A stretch of DNA of 64,000 bases, taken from the NCBI RefSeq assembly GCF_016107525.1, contig NZ_JABASR010000006.1, positions 62,001 through 126,000 of the forward strand. Direction: 5' to 3'. The notes beneath the pieces were generated by a model. It was not told where the DNA came from. It did no database searches and worked only from the letters and a program-made list of their open reading frames with translations. The DNA comes from Psychrobacter aquimaris (GTDB taxonomy: Bacteria; Pseudomonadota; Gammaproteobacteria; Pseudomonadales; Moraxellaceae). Positions 47,210 through 57,342 of the stretch are shown here, in pieces. A program made the position numbers and the translations under genes. Positions within the stretch are counted from its first letter, which is position 1. Every line of letters starts with the position of its first letter.

Positions 47210-47863
47210 CTATTTTCCTTGCTTGCGATTTCTAATCACCCGCCATAGTCCTTCATTCTCTGTTTTTGGCATTTTTAAGGTAATGGTATTCGATAGCATA
47301 TCTTGCACTGCGAGACCACGTGGGTTAAAGAGGCAAAAAGCATAGTTAAAGACAAAGCCCAAAAAGGCACTGGTCAACAGAACAGCACGCGAGCCATCGA
47401 TGACACTACCAATGATACCAAATATAAGTGGCATGATACTGGCCGCTAAAATCCGCTTAAATGACTGTCCCCATGTTAGCAAATGACCATTACTATTGAT
47501 CGTCTTTAACCGCCAAGTCTGCATACCTAATGTCTGCCCACCGCGACGCCAAAATATCCCATAGAATCCGACTAACGTCAGTATAAAAGACGGCGTCATA
47601 ACAACGTTTTGATACCACGTTGGCAGCGATTGCGCTTGAGAAGAGTCTGTACCGGTATTCATGGTCAGCAATGTACCAATCACGGTTAGCAAGGTACCGA
47701 CCAAAAACAACAACGCTAAAATCAACATGCCATCATAGAGAATGGCTGCCATACGGGTGCCAGGTTTAGCAATCGCTAGCTCTTCACTTTCAGAGGCATG
47801 GCGTGCTGATGCTTTAGTTTTAGCATAAGATTTGGTAGGTCGTTTAGGTAAACTTTTTGACAT
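47210..47863 (-). CDS. RDD family membrane protein
   Basis: 217 residues. A basic N-terminal tail of about 35 residues is followed by the RDD domain with three to four membrane segments. KPGTRMAAILYDGMLILALL carries the R-x-x-A-x-x-x-D form of the motif, and RRGGQTLGMQTWRLKTI is the conserved central loop. RDD proteins are poorly characterised; some affect ion homeostasis. It converges with the exchanger gene. Confidence 0.85.
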   Translation of the reverse strand: MSKSLPKRPTKSYAKTKASARHASESEELAIAKPGTRMAAILYDGMLILALLFLVGTLLTVIGTLLTMNTGTDSSQAQSLPTWYQNVVMTPSFILTLVGFYGIFWRRGGQTLGMQTWRLKTINSNGHLLTWGQSFKRILAASIMPLIFGIIGSVIDGSRAVLLTSAFLGFVFNYAFCLFNPRGLAVQDMLSNTITLKMPKTENEGLWRVIRNRKQGK

Positions 47864-48024
47864 GGTACAAGCTCATAGCAAGCAGTGAATAGTGGCTCTA
47901 TTGTACCGTAATTCACTGTACTATCGTACATTATCCTAAGATGCCGTAAGTCATATAACAATGTGGTATAACCATGTCGTATGACTCATCAGCTCATAAA
48001 ACTATAACACAGAAATTGCAGACA

Positions 48025-48066
48025 TAAAAAAATCGCCAAATTGTCATAAGACAGGCGATTATTTTA
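48025..48066 (-). terminator. Terminator downstream of tRNA-Arg
   Basis: On the minus strand AATCGCC-TGTC, loop TTAT, then GACA and GGCGATT form an interrupted stem followed by seven T. Confidence 0.7.
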
Positions 48067-48104
48067 ATGTTTCTTTAACTGGGTTAAAGAATTGATGATG
48101 CAAA

Positions 48105-48181
48105 TGGTGCGCTTGGAGAGATTCGAACTCCCGACCCCTTAGTTCGTAGCCAAGTGCTCTATCCAACTGAGCTACAAGCGC
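48105..48181 (-). tRNA. tRNA-Arg(ACG)
   Basis: 77 bases with encoded CCA. Acceptor arm GCGCTTG/CAAGCGC, D arm AGCTCAGTTGGATAGAGC, anticodon loop CTACGAA with ACG, T loop GAGTTCGAATCTC. It has its own promoter upstream. Confidence 0.96.
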
Positions 48182-48240
48182 GTACTTTGCACATCATTTA
48201 CTGCGTTGTTAAGAAACAATTGCAGCAAATTAGGTTGGTT

Positions 48241-48268
48241 ATTATATAGATAATTTCGCTTGTGTCAA
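48241..48268 (-). promoter_or_regulatory. Promoter of tRNA-Arg
   Basis: On the minus strand a perfect TTGACA (48268-48263), a 16-base spacer and a perfect TATAAT (48246-48241), about 60 bases before the tRNA. Confidence 0.75.
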
Positions 48269-48368
48269 CATCTTTTTTTATTAAAATCAAATTATTTTTT
48301 GCTTTAATAAAATAGAAGATTATTAACGCTTTTATATCGCGTTACTACTCTACTAAAAACCGAATAAA

Positions 48369-48458
48369 TGGAGGTGAAGGAGGGATTCGAACCCTCGATA
48401 CGCGCAAACGTATGGTTCCTTAGCAGGGAACTGGTTTCAGCCACTCACCCACTTCACC
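48369..48458 (-). tRNA. tRNA-Ser(GCT)
   Basis: 90 bases with encoded CCA and a long variable arm, as for class II tRNAs. Acceptor GGTGAAG/CTTCACC; anticodon loop CTGCTAA with GCT. The base before CCA reads as T rather than the G usual for bacterial tRNA-Ser. Confidence 0.95.
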
Positions 48459-48531
48459 AAACGATGTAAGACTTTTTAAGTTCTAAAAAATAGTATTATT
48501 GCTGATAATACGTCTTATCCCGTGGGCGAGT

Positions 48532-48559
48532 ATTATAGCAAAGCCAAAACGAATTGCAA
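48532..48559 (-). promoter_or_regulatory. Promoter of tRNA-Ser
   Basis: On the minus strand TTGCAA (48559-48554), a 16-base spacer and TATAAT (48537-48532), the same arrangement as for tRNA-Gln. Confidence 0.7.
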
Positions 48560-49616
<1,057 letters not shown>

Positions 49617-49624
49617 ATGATCAA

Positions 49625-49666
49625 TAAAAAAAGGGCGCTCTATATCTCGTAGAGCGCCCTTTTTTA
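49625..49666. terminator. Bidirectional terminator thiD / yggT
   Basis: AAAAAAGGGCGCTCTA and TAGAGCGCCCTTTTTT pair perfectly across a seven-base loop. The flanking genes converge. Confidence 0.93.
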
Positions 49667-49718
49667 GATAGCTATTGGTAATATTAGATAGCAGCTTTCA
49701 AGTGACCATTAATCCAGC

Positions 49719-50288
49719 TCAACCCAACATCGGCATGAAGCTCGCGGCAAAGCCACCAATAAACATCTCAAGCAAAATAAAAGCAATGAATGCGACCATT
49801 GGTGATAAATCAATCATGCCCAAGTTTGGCGTGATTCGACGAAATGGTGCCAAGATTGGCTCCGCTAAATTGACAATGATACCAATAATCGGATGCTGAG
49901 ATTGGGTAAATACCACAATCCAGCTGACAATGATGGAACCAATGACGAGATAGCGACACATACGTAAAAAGTCTAATACCAAGCTGATAGTACCAGTGAA
50001 AAATAACGGTACAGGAGCGATACCTTTATGTGTCAGTGCTGCTTTTCCAGAGATATCGATCAAACGAATCAAAAACATCAAGACGATAGCCGCAATACTG
50101 ATACGCCCTTGCCCGACGGTTGGAAAAATACGCCCAAACACGTCGACAATGTGCGTTGCTTTGTAGGCAGGCGCAATCATGGGATTGCTGGCATCCATCC
50201 CTGCAAATTGCAGCATAAAGCGAATAAACACCAACATCATGGCGAAGGTGGTGACCAAATCAAAGATTTGAAATAACATGTTGTTCAT
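49719..50288 (-). CDS. yggT: YggT family membrane protein
   Basis: 189 residues with two YGGT repeats, each a pair of membrane helices. The second repeat shows SQHPIIGIIVNLAEPILAPFR followed by LSPMVAFIAFILLEMFI, and the first shows DASNPMIAPAYKATHIVDVFG. In bacteria yggT usually follows proC, as here, though its function is poorly defined; roles in osmotic adaptation and membrane protein placement have been suggested. An array of 13-bp repeats lies in the 230-base gap to proC, unusual for this pair. Confidence 0.9.
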   Translation of the reverse strand: MNNMLFQIFDLVTTFAMMLVFIRFMLQFAGMDASNPMIAPAYKATHIVDVFGRIFPTVGQGRISIAAIVLMFLIRLIDISGKAALTHKGIAPVPLFFTGTISLVLDFLRMCRYLVIGSIIVSWIVVFTQSQHPIIGIIVNLAEPILAPFRRITPNLGMIDLSPMVAFIAFILLEMFIGGFAASFMPMLG

Positions 50289-50346
50289 GAAGTGCTACTC
50301 AATGTGACATTATTAACAGGTTTTGGGATGACGACTGTCATTACTA

Positions 50347-50469
50347 GGTGCTTGGTATTGGTGCTTAATATTGGTGCTTAATATTGGTGCTTAATATTGG
50401 TGCTTAATATTGGTGCTTAATATTGGTGCTTAATATTGGTGCTTAATATTGGTGCTTAATATTGGTGCT
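50347..50469. repeat. 13-bp tandem repeat (GGTGCTTAATATT), nine units plus a partial
   Basis: One variant unit (50347-50359) is followed by eight perfect units from 50360 to 50463 and a partial unit. Identity among units implies recent expansion. It sits between proC and yggT on the presumed shared transcript. Confidence 0.95.
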
Positions 50470-50518
50470 CAGGCGCGTCATTCGCTTTTAGCAAATAACG
50501 CGCCTGAGATATGGATGA

Positions 50519-51352
50519 TTATTTACTCATCTCTTCACTCAAGGCTTGGCTACGGTCATAGCAGGCCTGCATAGCCTCAACGATTTGACCACCGATATCA
50601 TTGGCTTGCATTGACTCAACAGCGGCTTGGGTTGTCCCATTTGGCGAGGTGACCTTGCGACGCAATTCGGCAGGTGCATCCTCACTATTCATCGCCATTT
50701 TTGCCGCGCCTAGCATGGTTTGCATAGCGAGCGCTGAAGCCTGCTCTTTATCCAAACCTAAAGCCACTGCCCCGTCAATCATGGATTCAATGAAGTAAAA
50801 CATATACGCTGGCGCTGATCCTGATACGGCGGTTACCGCATGCATGTGTTCTTCATTATCGACCCACATGACCAATCCTGATGCTTCCATCACCGCCGTT
50901 GCTAACTGCTTTTGTTCAGCAGAAATATTATCAGTACCGTACAGACCCGTTGCGCCCATTTGAATCATTGCAGGGGTATTTGGCATCGCACGGACGATAT
51001 TGTCATAGCCACCCAACATGTCAGATAAAAGCTCAGTCGACAAACCTGCTGCCACTGAAATTACCAACTGCTTGTCTAAGACATCCGCAAAGCTACTGAC
51101 TACCGCTTTCATCACTTGCGGCTTGACCGCCAGCACCACAATGTCAGCATCGATAATGGCAGCTTTTGCATCAGCAGTTGGATCAACCGTATTCAGTCCT
51201 TTAGCAGCCAATTGCGCGCGCGCTTCACTGCTAGGATCAGCAACGGTAATTAAACTCGGTTTGACACCGCAGCTAACAAGCCCGCTAATCAAAGCCTGCG
51301 CCATATTTCCGCCACCGATAAAGCTGATTTTCTTATTATCTAATACTGACAT
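50519..51352 (-). CDS. proC: Pyrroline-5-carboxylate reductase
   Basis: Last step of proline synthesis: reduces pyrroline-5-carboxylate with NADPH. 277 residues. N-terminal Rossmann motif FIGGGNMAQALISGL; VLAVKPQVMKAVV; RAMPNTPAMIQMGATGLYG; and the C-terminal substrate-binding signature AVSGSAPAYMFYFIESM with SPNGTTQAAVESM. All hallmarks intact. yggT follows on the same strand. Confidence 0.97.
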   Translation of the reverse strand: MSVLDNKKISFIGGGNMAQALISGLVSCGVKPSLITVADPSSEARAQLAAKGLNTVDPTADAKAAIIDADIVVLAVKPQVMKAVVSSFADVLDKQLVISVAAGLSTELLSDMLGGYDNIVRAMPNTPAMIQMGATGLYGTDNISAEQKQLATAVMEASGLVMWVDNEEHMHAVTAVSGSAPAYMFYFIESMIDGAVALGLDKEQASALAMQTMLGAAKMAMNSEDAPAELRRKVTSPNGTTQAAVESMQANDIGGQIVEAMQACYDRSQALSEEMSK

Positions 51353-51570
51353 ACATGTCTCCTATTCAAAAATCCAAAGGTACTCAAACTAACATAATGA
51401 TAGGTAAAATGACACTCAGTTTACCATACTGCTACTGGCATCGTTTGATAAATTGACGGCATCTAACCCTGTCATACGCTCCGTTGAACCACAGAATTGC
51501 CATGGACTATTGCACAACCAAACGGTTAGATTAACAAGGGAATTATATAAAATCAGTGATGGGGACTAAT

Positions 51571-52083
51571 ATGTTTTTCATTCGTAAAGCCAACCCTGAG
51601 GATTATGCAAATATTGCTACCATTCACTTCAAAAGTTGGCATGCCGCCTATTTAGGTTTGCTACCAGCGTCCTATATCAATGATAAAAACACCTTATGTA
51701 AAAAGAAAAAAATGTGGCAGGGGTTGATGGCGCATCCTGATGTTATTGTCTGGATAGCATATGATGCTCATCATAATAATTTGGGGTTTATTGGGTACTT
51801 CACTAATCATAAAGATTATGAAATTACCACATTGTATGTTTTGCCCGACTATCAAGGATTGGGTATAGGTACTCAATTAATGACAGCATCATTACAAGCC
51901 CTCTTAGAATCTCATATCAATGCCCATTTTTCTTTATGGGTATTAGAAGCTAATGTAGCTGCTATTGATTTCTATCAAAAATTTGGCTTTGTAGGTAATG
52001 GCGAAAAGAGTGAAGAATGCTACAAAAATATGCAAATAATAGATATTAAAATGGTCAGAAAGCTTAATGCCCTGATGCCCTAG
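51571..52083 (+). CDS. GNAT family N-acetyltransferase
   Basis: About 170 residues. The acetyl-CoA-binding motif A reads ITTLYVLPDYQGLGIGTQLM, followed by FSLWVLEANVAAIDFYQKFGF, which are the classical GNAT A and B regions. The N-terminal FIRKANPEDYANIATIHF is also typical. The substrate is unknown. ATG 51571 is chosen because GGGGA lies five bases upstream; an earlier GTG at 51556 and ATG at 51559 are in frame. Its stop codon lies inside a CCCTAG tandem repeat. It converges with tilS. Confidence 0.88.
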   Translation: MFFIRKANPEDYANIATIHFKSWHAAYLGLLPASYINDKNTLCKKKKMWQGLMAHPDVIVWIAYDAHHNNLGFIGYFTNHKDYEITTLYVLPDYQGLGIGTQLMTASLQALLESHINAHFSLWVLEANVAAIDFYQKFGFVGNGEKSEECYKNMQIIDIKMVRKLNALMP

Positions 52084-52101
52084 CCCTAGCCCTAGCCCTA
52101 G
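52078..52101. repeat. (CCCTAG)4 hexanucleotide repeat over the GNAT stop codon
   Basis: Four perfect CCCTAG units; the first TAG is the stop of the acetyltransferase gene. Gain or loss of whole units would not change the protein end. Confidence 0.9.
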
Positions 52102-52137
52102 ATAGCTTGACCTCCTAAAAGGTTTAAGTCACAAACA

Positions 52138-53697
52138 TTAAAAAGCGTTATTTATGCTTAGACTGTTACTAATAACACTGTCGAAACTGCCAATATTGTC
52201 TGGTGTGTCTGTCAGCGATTTACTCACCCCTAACACCCAGCTCTCAAAAGGTGATACCAGCAATAATGGCCACTCTTTATCCTGCTGCACGGACACGGCG
52301 CTGACCACCACCAAACTCTCGCGTAACCATACAGGCACGCCAAGCGTTTGATATAGTTTCTTACCCGCTTGTGGACGTGATGCCAAGGCAGTTTGCACAC
52401 GCTGCTGACGACCTAATGGCGCAAAGGTAATCTCAAGACTGTCATCATCACCTTGATAGCTGTCTAATAGTTCTGCCAAGATATCTGGCATCATCTGCAC
52501 CTGCCAAGTGAATTTATTATCCCTGCGTAAGGTAACTGACACAGGCTGGGCAGACATTGTATTAATATCAGCCACAACAAGATTAGATAAGGGCTGCAGC
52601 TGTTTGACAAGCGGCAATGCTAACCACTTGAGCCACTCACTGCTTAAACGGTAAAGCTGCTGACGGTAGCGGCAAATCGTATAGGACTGCTTGCGACCTT
52701 GCCAAAAAAGCGCCGTTTGATGATCAGGATCATCACGTTGGCTTAGCATGAATACATCATCGACCAGCTGCTTAGCAGGCGGTAATGGTTCATCTTGACC
52801 CAACCAATGATGCAATAGTTGACGCTGACGATAAATGGGTAATGCTTTTAGCTTGTCTATATTTAGCACGCGATGTGCAGGTGGTAACTGTGATGATACT
52901 ACCTCGGTCTGCTGCAAATCCTCTACCGCTTGCGCATTGATTATTAATTGGGCGTCACTCAATAGCTGCGCGCTACGGGCAATATTATCAATGACATTGG
53001 AATTATAGGTCGCCAATACTGGCATGATGTCGAGGCGTAGCCCACTACGTACATTATCACCAGCATCATTGGTCGGGTCATCGATATAAGGCAGCTTTAG
53101 GCACTGAGCATAATTGCTGATATTGGCGCGTTTGACCGTCAGCCAAGGTCGCCATAGTGCCATACGCTGTGCGCCCTGCGTTTGGATACGCCACGGCTGC
53201 ATACCCGACAGACCATTCACCCCAGCGCCTTGAATCAGACGCATCAGCACCGTCTCTGCTTGGTCATCGGCATGATGCGCTAAGAGCAATACATCATCTT
53301 GATTGAGTTGCGCTCGCATGACGTCATAACGAGCTTGCCTTGCGGCTTGCTCATCATGACCATTCACTTGCGCACGCAAAATCCGACACGGTATCTGCTG
53401 CGCTTTTGCCCAATGAGCGACATGTGTCGCCCAAGTACCACTATCTACTTGCAAACCATGATTAACATGCAGCAACTGCGGTAAAAATGGCAACTTACCT
53501 TGGCGATAGAGCTGGACACACAGCGCAGCCAATGCTAATGAATCACGACCACCACTACAAGCCAGCCAAAGCCGTCGACCGTGCAGCTGTTCACCAAATT
53601 CAGCCATGCTGCTCAATAAGGCTTTTGCCAGATCGGCATCGACAGGCAAGTCTGCGATTGGCTTAATAGGATGCGAGAGAATTGCACTGCTGGTCAT
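52138..53697 (-). CDS. tilS: tRNA(Ile)-lysidine synthase
   Basis: Modifies C34 of tRNA-Ile(CAU) to lysidine, changing its amino-acid and codon identity; essential in most bacteria. The ATP pyrophosphatase P-loop is LACSGGRDSLALAALC, followed by LLHVNHGLQVDSGTWATHVA and LLAHHADDQAETVLMRLIQG. YIDDPTNDAGDNVRSGLR is also conserved. The C-terminal substrate-binding domain shows KKLYQTLGVPVWLRESLVVV. 519 residues, longer than E. coli (432). Confidence 0.95.
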   Translation of the reverse strand: MTSSAILSHPIKPIADLPVDADLAKALLSSMAEFGEQLHGRRLWLACSGGRDSLALAALCVQLYRQGKLPFLPQLLHVNHGLQVDSGTWATHVAHWAKAQQIPCRILRAQVNGHDEQAARQARYDVMRAQLNQDDVLLLAHHADDQAETVLMRLIQGAGVNGLSGMQPWRIQTQGAQRMALWRPWLTVKRANISNYAQCLKLPYIDDPTNDAGDNVRSGLRLDIMPVLATYNSNVIDNIARSAQLLSDAQLIINAQAVEDLQQTEVVSSQLPPAHRVLNIDKLKALPIYRQRQLLHHWLGQDEPLPPAKQLVDDVFMLSQRDDPDHQTALFWQGRKQSYTICRYRQQLYRLSSEWLKWLALPLVKQLQPLSNLVVADINTMSAQPVSVTLRRDNKFTWQVQMMPDILAELLDSYQGDDDSLEITFAPLGRQQRVQTALASRPQAGKKLYQTLGVPVWLRESLVVVSAVSVQQDKEWPLLLVSPFESWVLGVSKSLTDTPDNIGSFDSVISNSLSINNAF

Positions 53698-53798
53698 AAT
53701 CAGCCTTATTTATTTAGCATGCATACATGAATTGACGTATAAATGAATGAGCCTATACATCAGTTACAGCATCAGTTACGACGTATATTAACAGCCAC

Positions 53799-53832
53799 AA
53801 AAAAACGCGCCATAAAATGACACGTTTTATTT
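53799..53832 (-). terminator. Probable terminator of accA
   Basis: On the minus strand AAAACGTG pairs with CGCGTTTT (one G-U pair) and runs into seven T. It lies about 80 bases past the accA stop. Confidence 0.55.
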
Positions 53833-53914
53833 TAGCATTAAGACTAAGTCTCTAATAAGAAAAGCTTTGTATTCATTAATAGAGGCTTAGTAACAGAGGT
53901 GTCGTAGCAACCAA

Positions 53915-54718
53915 TTAAGCAGGCAACATCACTTCTGAGTTAAAAGTTTTCAGCTTCTCATAACGCAGCTCACAACGCGCGTGTGCGTCTAAATCTTTAA
54001 TCTCATCTAATTGCTCGGCAATAAGTGCTTTCAAGGCCATCATGACTGGTTGCGGCTGAATATGAGCACCTTCACCTTCTTCAATGACAGCATCAATTAA
54101 GCCCATTTGATATAAATTAATCGCGTTTAATTTCAAGGCTTCACTGGCGTCCTGTGCTTTCTCAGCTGTTTTCCACAGAATGGAGGCACAACCTTCCGGA
54201 GAGATAACCGAATAAATACTATTTTGTAGCATATTGACTTTATCACCAACACCAATTGCCAACGCACCACCTGAGCCGCCTTCACCGATAATGGTCACGA
54301 TAATAGGCACTTTTAGGCTAGAGAAAACGGCGATACTTTCGGCAATGGCTTGCGCTTGTCCGCGCTCTTCAGCACCAATACCCGGATAAGCGCCTTGGGT
54401 ATCAACAAAGGTCATCACAGGGATGTTAAAACGCTCAGCCATTTTGACCAAACGAATTACTTTGCGGTAGCCTTCAGGATTGGCCATGCCAAAGTTATGA
54501 GCAATACGCTCACGGGTGCTGCGACCGCGATGTTGACCAATCACCATCACAGGCTGACCATCAAAACGCGCCAGACCACCAAGAATGGCTTTGTCATCGG
54601 CATAAGCACGGTCACCGTGCAACTCATCGAATTCGGTAAACAGCTGATTAACATAGTCCATAAATAATGGACGCTTGGCGTGCCGTGCAAGCTGCACACT
54701 ATCCCAGACAGTGCTCAT
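53915..54718 (-). CDS. accA: Acetyl-CoA carboxylase carboxyltransferase subunit alpha (short form)
   Basis: The alpha half of the carboxyltransferase that moves CO2 from carboxybiotin to acetyl-CoA. The crotonase-like core is intact: [40 protein letters not shown], and [20 protein letters not shown] followed by [12 protein letters not shown]. At 267 residues it lacks about 50 N-terminal residues present in the 319-residue E. coli protein, a short form I recall from Acinetobacter too. The ATG at 54718 has AAAGGGAAGC upstream, and no in-frame extension is apparent. accD is not adjacent. Confidence 0.96.
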   Translation of the reverse strand: MSTVWDSVQLARHAKRPLFMDYVNQLFTEFDELHGDRAYADDKAILGGLARFDGQPVMVIGQHRGRSTRERIAHNFGMANPEGYRKVIRLVKMAERFNIPVMTFVDTQGAYPGIGAEERGQAQAIAESIAVFSSLKVPIIVTIIGEGGSGGALAIGVGDKVNMLQNSIYSVISPEGCASILWKTAEKAQDASEALKLNAINLYQMGLIDAVIEEGEGAHIQPQPVMMALKALIAEQLDEIKDLDAHARCELRYEKLKTFNSEVMLPA

Positions 54719-54945
54719 AGACGCTTCCCTTTAATAATTATACTTAATGTATTTATGTTTAAGAATAATATCGTTATCAATTTTCAGATAATGAAAGTAC
54801 AGTTGTAAACTCAATAGAAGCTATAGTAGCACATCTTAAATGGCATAACATTACTGACAAAGCCGCTTTTGTTACGTTAATCTGTAGCATACTCATTACA
54901 ATAGTAACGGCATCGTGTTGATCGCTCAGTGCAAAGCAGCGCTGT

Positions 54946-56472
54946 CTAGGCCTCAACCACGCTCAGCGTCACGCCCCATTTAGCAAACTGCTCAATCTCA
55001 GTATGCAGATCCGGCAATAAGAAAGCATAGTGCTCACTGCTATCGGCAACGGTGATTTGCCAGCAATTATCATCCATGGCTTGTAACTGTAATTCTGGTA
55101 ACTCATAATCGCTGCGGCTGTGATGCGCCAGTACAGCCAAACGTAGCAGCAGACAGAGATAAACGAGCTGATTACCACCGATAGTACAGGCCTGCTCTAA
55201 CATATCGGCCTTGAGCTTACGACGATGATTGAGCATCAGCTGTGCCATGCGTTTTTGATCGACTTGCGAAAACCCTGGAATATCAGAATACTCAAGCAAA
55301 TACGCGCTGTGCTTATGATAACTACTATGACTGATTGCCAACCCTATCTCATGCAAGAAAGCAGCACGCCTGAGTAAATCACAATCATCATTGGTAAGGG
55401 CGAGCTTCTCCTTCACTTGCTCAAATAAATGACGACTGGTTTTCACCACTTGTTTGGCTTGTTTTTTATCACCTGAATAACGCTTAATCAGCGCCAGGAC
55501 ACTGCGGTCACGAACATCTTCGCTAGCAAAGCGGCCAAGCATGTCGTACATCACACCCTCACGTAGTGCACCATCTGAGTAAGTAATGGTGTCTACACCC
55601 AGCACTTTCATCACCGCACGCAATACCGCAACCCCTGCTGGGAAGACTGCTTTGCGGTGTTCCTTAACGCCTTCTAAATCGATGTCGTCGACGTTGCCAA
55701 TCTTAAGCAACAGTTTCTCTAACTTTTTGACGCCTTTATAAGTGATGCGCTCTTGCTCATCAGCCCAGCCCTTAGATACCAGCACATTACGTACTGCTTT
55801 AATCGTCCCACTCGAACCAACCACACTACTCCAACCCAATTTTTGATAGCGACCCTGAATTGCTAACACTTCTTTGCGAGCGGCTGATATCGCATTATTA
55901 AAGGCTTCTTTCGTGATTTGACCATCCGCAAAGTACTTTTGGGTAAAGGCCACACAGCCCATCTGCAAACTCTCGGTCAACAGCGGATCGAACTCTTGAC
56001 CAATGATAAACTCTGTCGAACCGCCACCGATATCGATGACCAAACGCTTGTCACTACTGGCATTGGTGTGTGACACACCCAAATAAATCAAGCGCGCCTC
56101 TTCTCGTCCCGCGATAATCTCAATGGGCTTGGGTAAAATTTTATTGGCACGGGCAATAAAGTCATTGGCGTTTTTGGCTTGGCGTAAAGCGTTGGTCGCA
56201 ACCACGCGAATGCGTTCGGGTGGCACCGAATCCAAACGTGCCACAAATCGGCTCAAACAGTCGAGACCTCGCTGTTCAGCTGCCGCACTTAAGATATTAT
56301 TCTCATCCAAGCCTGCGGCGAGCTGTACTTTTTCAGACATAGAAACTACTTTTCGCACCTCACCATGGTCAAGACGCGCAATGGCCAGATGAAAACTATT
56401 GGAACCGATATCAATGGCTGCCATCATTTCATCATCAGCAAGTGGCGGATTTGTAAGGTAGTCAATAGGCAT
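54946..56472 (-). CDS. ppx: Exopolyphosphatase (Ppx/GppA family)
   Basis: 508 residues. The actin-like ASKHA domain begins AAIDIGSNSFHLAIARLDHG, with RVVATNALRQAKN, IIAGREEARLIYLG and the phosphate loop LVIDIGGGSTEFIIG. An HD-like C-terminal region (RRAAFLHEIGLAISHSSYHKH) follows, as in the long Ppx of E. coli. Cleaves terminal phosphate from polyphosphate; some members act on pppGpp instead, and sequence alone does not fully separate the two. No ppk gene is adjacent. Confidence 0.93.
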   Translation of the reverse strand: MPIDYLTNPPLADDEMMAAIDIGSNSFHLAIARLDHGEVRKVVSMSEKVQLAAGLDENNILSAAAEQRGLDCLSRFVARLDSVPPERIRVVATNALRQAKNANDFIARANKILPKPIEIIAGREEARLIYLGVSHTNASSDKRLVIDIGGGSTEFIIGQEFDPLLTESLQMGCVAFTQKYFADGQITKEAFNNAISAARKEVLAIQGRYQKLGWSSVVGSSGTIKAVRNVLVSKGWADEQERITYKGVKKLEKLLLKIGNVDDIDLEGVKEHRKAVFPAGVAVLRAVMKVLGVDTITYSDGALREGVMYDMLGRFASEDVRDRSVLALIKRYSGDKKQAKQVVKTSRHLFEQVKEKLALTNDDCDLLRRAAFLHEIGLAISHSSYHKHSAYLLEYSDIPGFSQVDQKRMAQLMLNHRRKLKADMLEQACTIGGNQLVYLCLLLRLAVLAHHSRSDYELPELQLQAMDDNCWQITVADSSEHYAFLLPDLHTEIEQFAKWGVTLSVVEA

Positions 56473-56872
56473 AATAGGAATCGTTACCGTGTTAGATAAA
56501 AGGGAGAGGATATGGGTTAAAAATCAGACGATTGAGCCATATAAACAGCACAGCTACACCAAATAGTGCCATCTATACAAAGATGCTCACGTATTTGACG
56601 CAATTTTCGCCATTAAAGCATTTATGCCAAACACTGGCAAGTGACCCAAATTCTAATTAAGCAGCAAGCGCATCACTAACAAAATAAAAAATGCGCCATA
56701 AATAGCCATTGCTTGTGTTAAGGATAGCGTTTTGCTACATTAAAAACGACCAATATTATAATAAATAACAGTTACTTAATGAAAGCATATCCGTTTCAGT
56801 AAAACAGAAAGCCCCCTAATTACTCGCCCTAATATTTATGCTCAATAAACGATTAGCAAGGAAGCTAAACAG
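56473..56872. other. Divergent intergenic region ppx / Mpo1-like gene
   Basis: About 400 AT-rich bases holding two divergent promoters by position. No Pho-box-like direct repeats, ORF or terminator could be supported. Confidence 0.3.
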
Positions 56873-57277
56873 ATGAATCAAACTACCATACAAAACACCA
56901 CTAAAAATGCTGATGCTCAAGCTGTCAGCAATGCTAAACAAAACATGATAAAAACCGTCAGTCCAACGAAGCAAAAATTTTATGACTTCTATTTAGCTGA
57001 GCACCAAAATATGGCTTGCCGACGATTGCACTTTGTCGGTAGTAGCTTTGGCTTATTAGGATTGGCAAAGTCGGTCAAAACTCGTTCGCCAAAACCATTA
57101 ATCAAGGGCATCGCTGCTGGATATGCTTGCGCTTGGGTCGGTCATTTTTTCTTTGAAAAAAACAAACCTGCCTCGTTTAAATTTCCGTTAAAGAGCTTCG
57201 CCAGTGATTTTCGTATGTATAGCGATGTGCTACGCGGCAATTTGAGCCTGAGAGATCGCAAATTTGATCGAGCATAA
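56873..57277 (+). CDS. Mpo1-like (DUF962) membrane protein
   Basis: 134 residues. The conserved block FYLAEHQNMACRRLHFVGSS is followed by a hydrophobic helix (GIAAGYACAWVGHFFFEKN) and PASFKFPLKSFASDFRMYSD, the DUF962 pattern. The yeast homologue Mpo1 is an Fe(II) dioxygenase in alpha-oxidation of 2-hydroxy fatty acids and uses His residues of this family. The bacterial role is unproven. The family normally starts near residue 30, so the Asn/Thr-rich N-terminal tail is extra. AAGGAAGC precedes the ATG. Confidence 0.85.
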   Translation: MNQTTIQNTTKNADAQAVSNAKQNMIKTVSPTKQKFYDFYLAEHQNMACRRLHFVGSSFGLLGLAKSVKTRSPKPLIKGIAAGYACAWVGHFFFEKNKPASFKFPLKSFASDFRMYSDVLRGNLSLRDRKFDRA

Positions 57278-57342
57278 ACAAGATGTTTGTACTATTCGCC
57301 AAGTCTGGCACTTATGACTCTAAATGAACGGAATACCTATAA

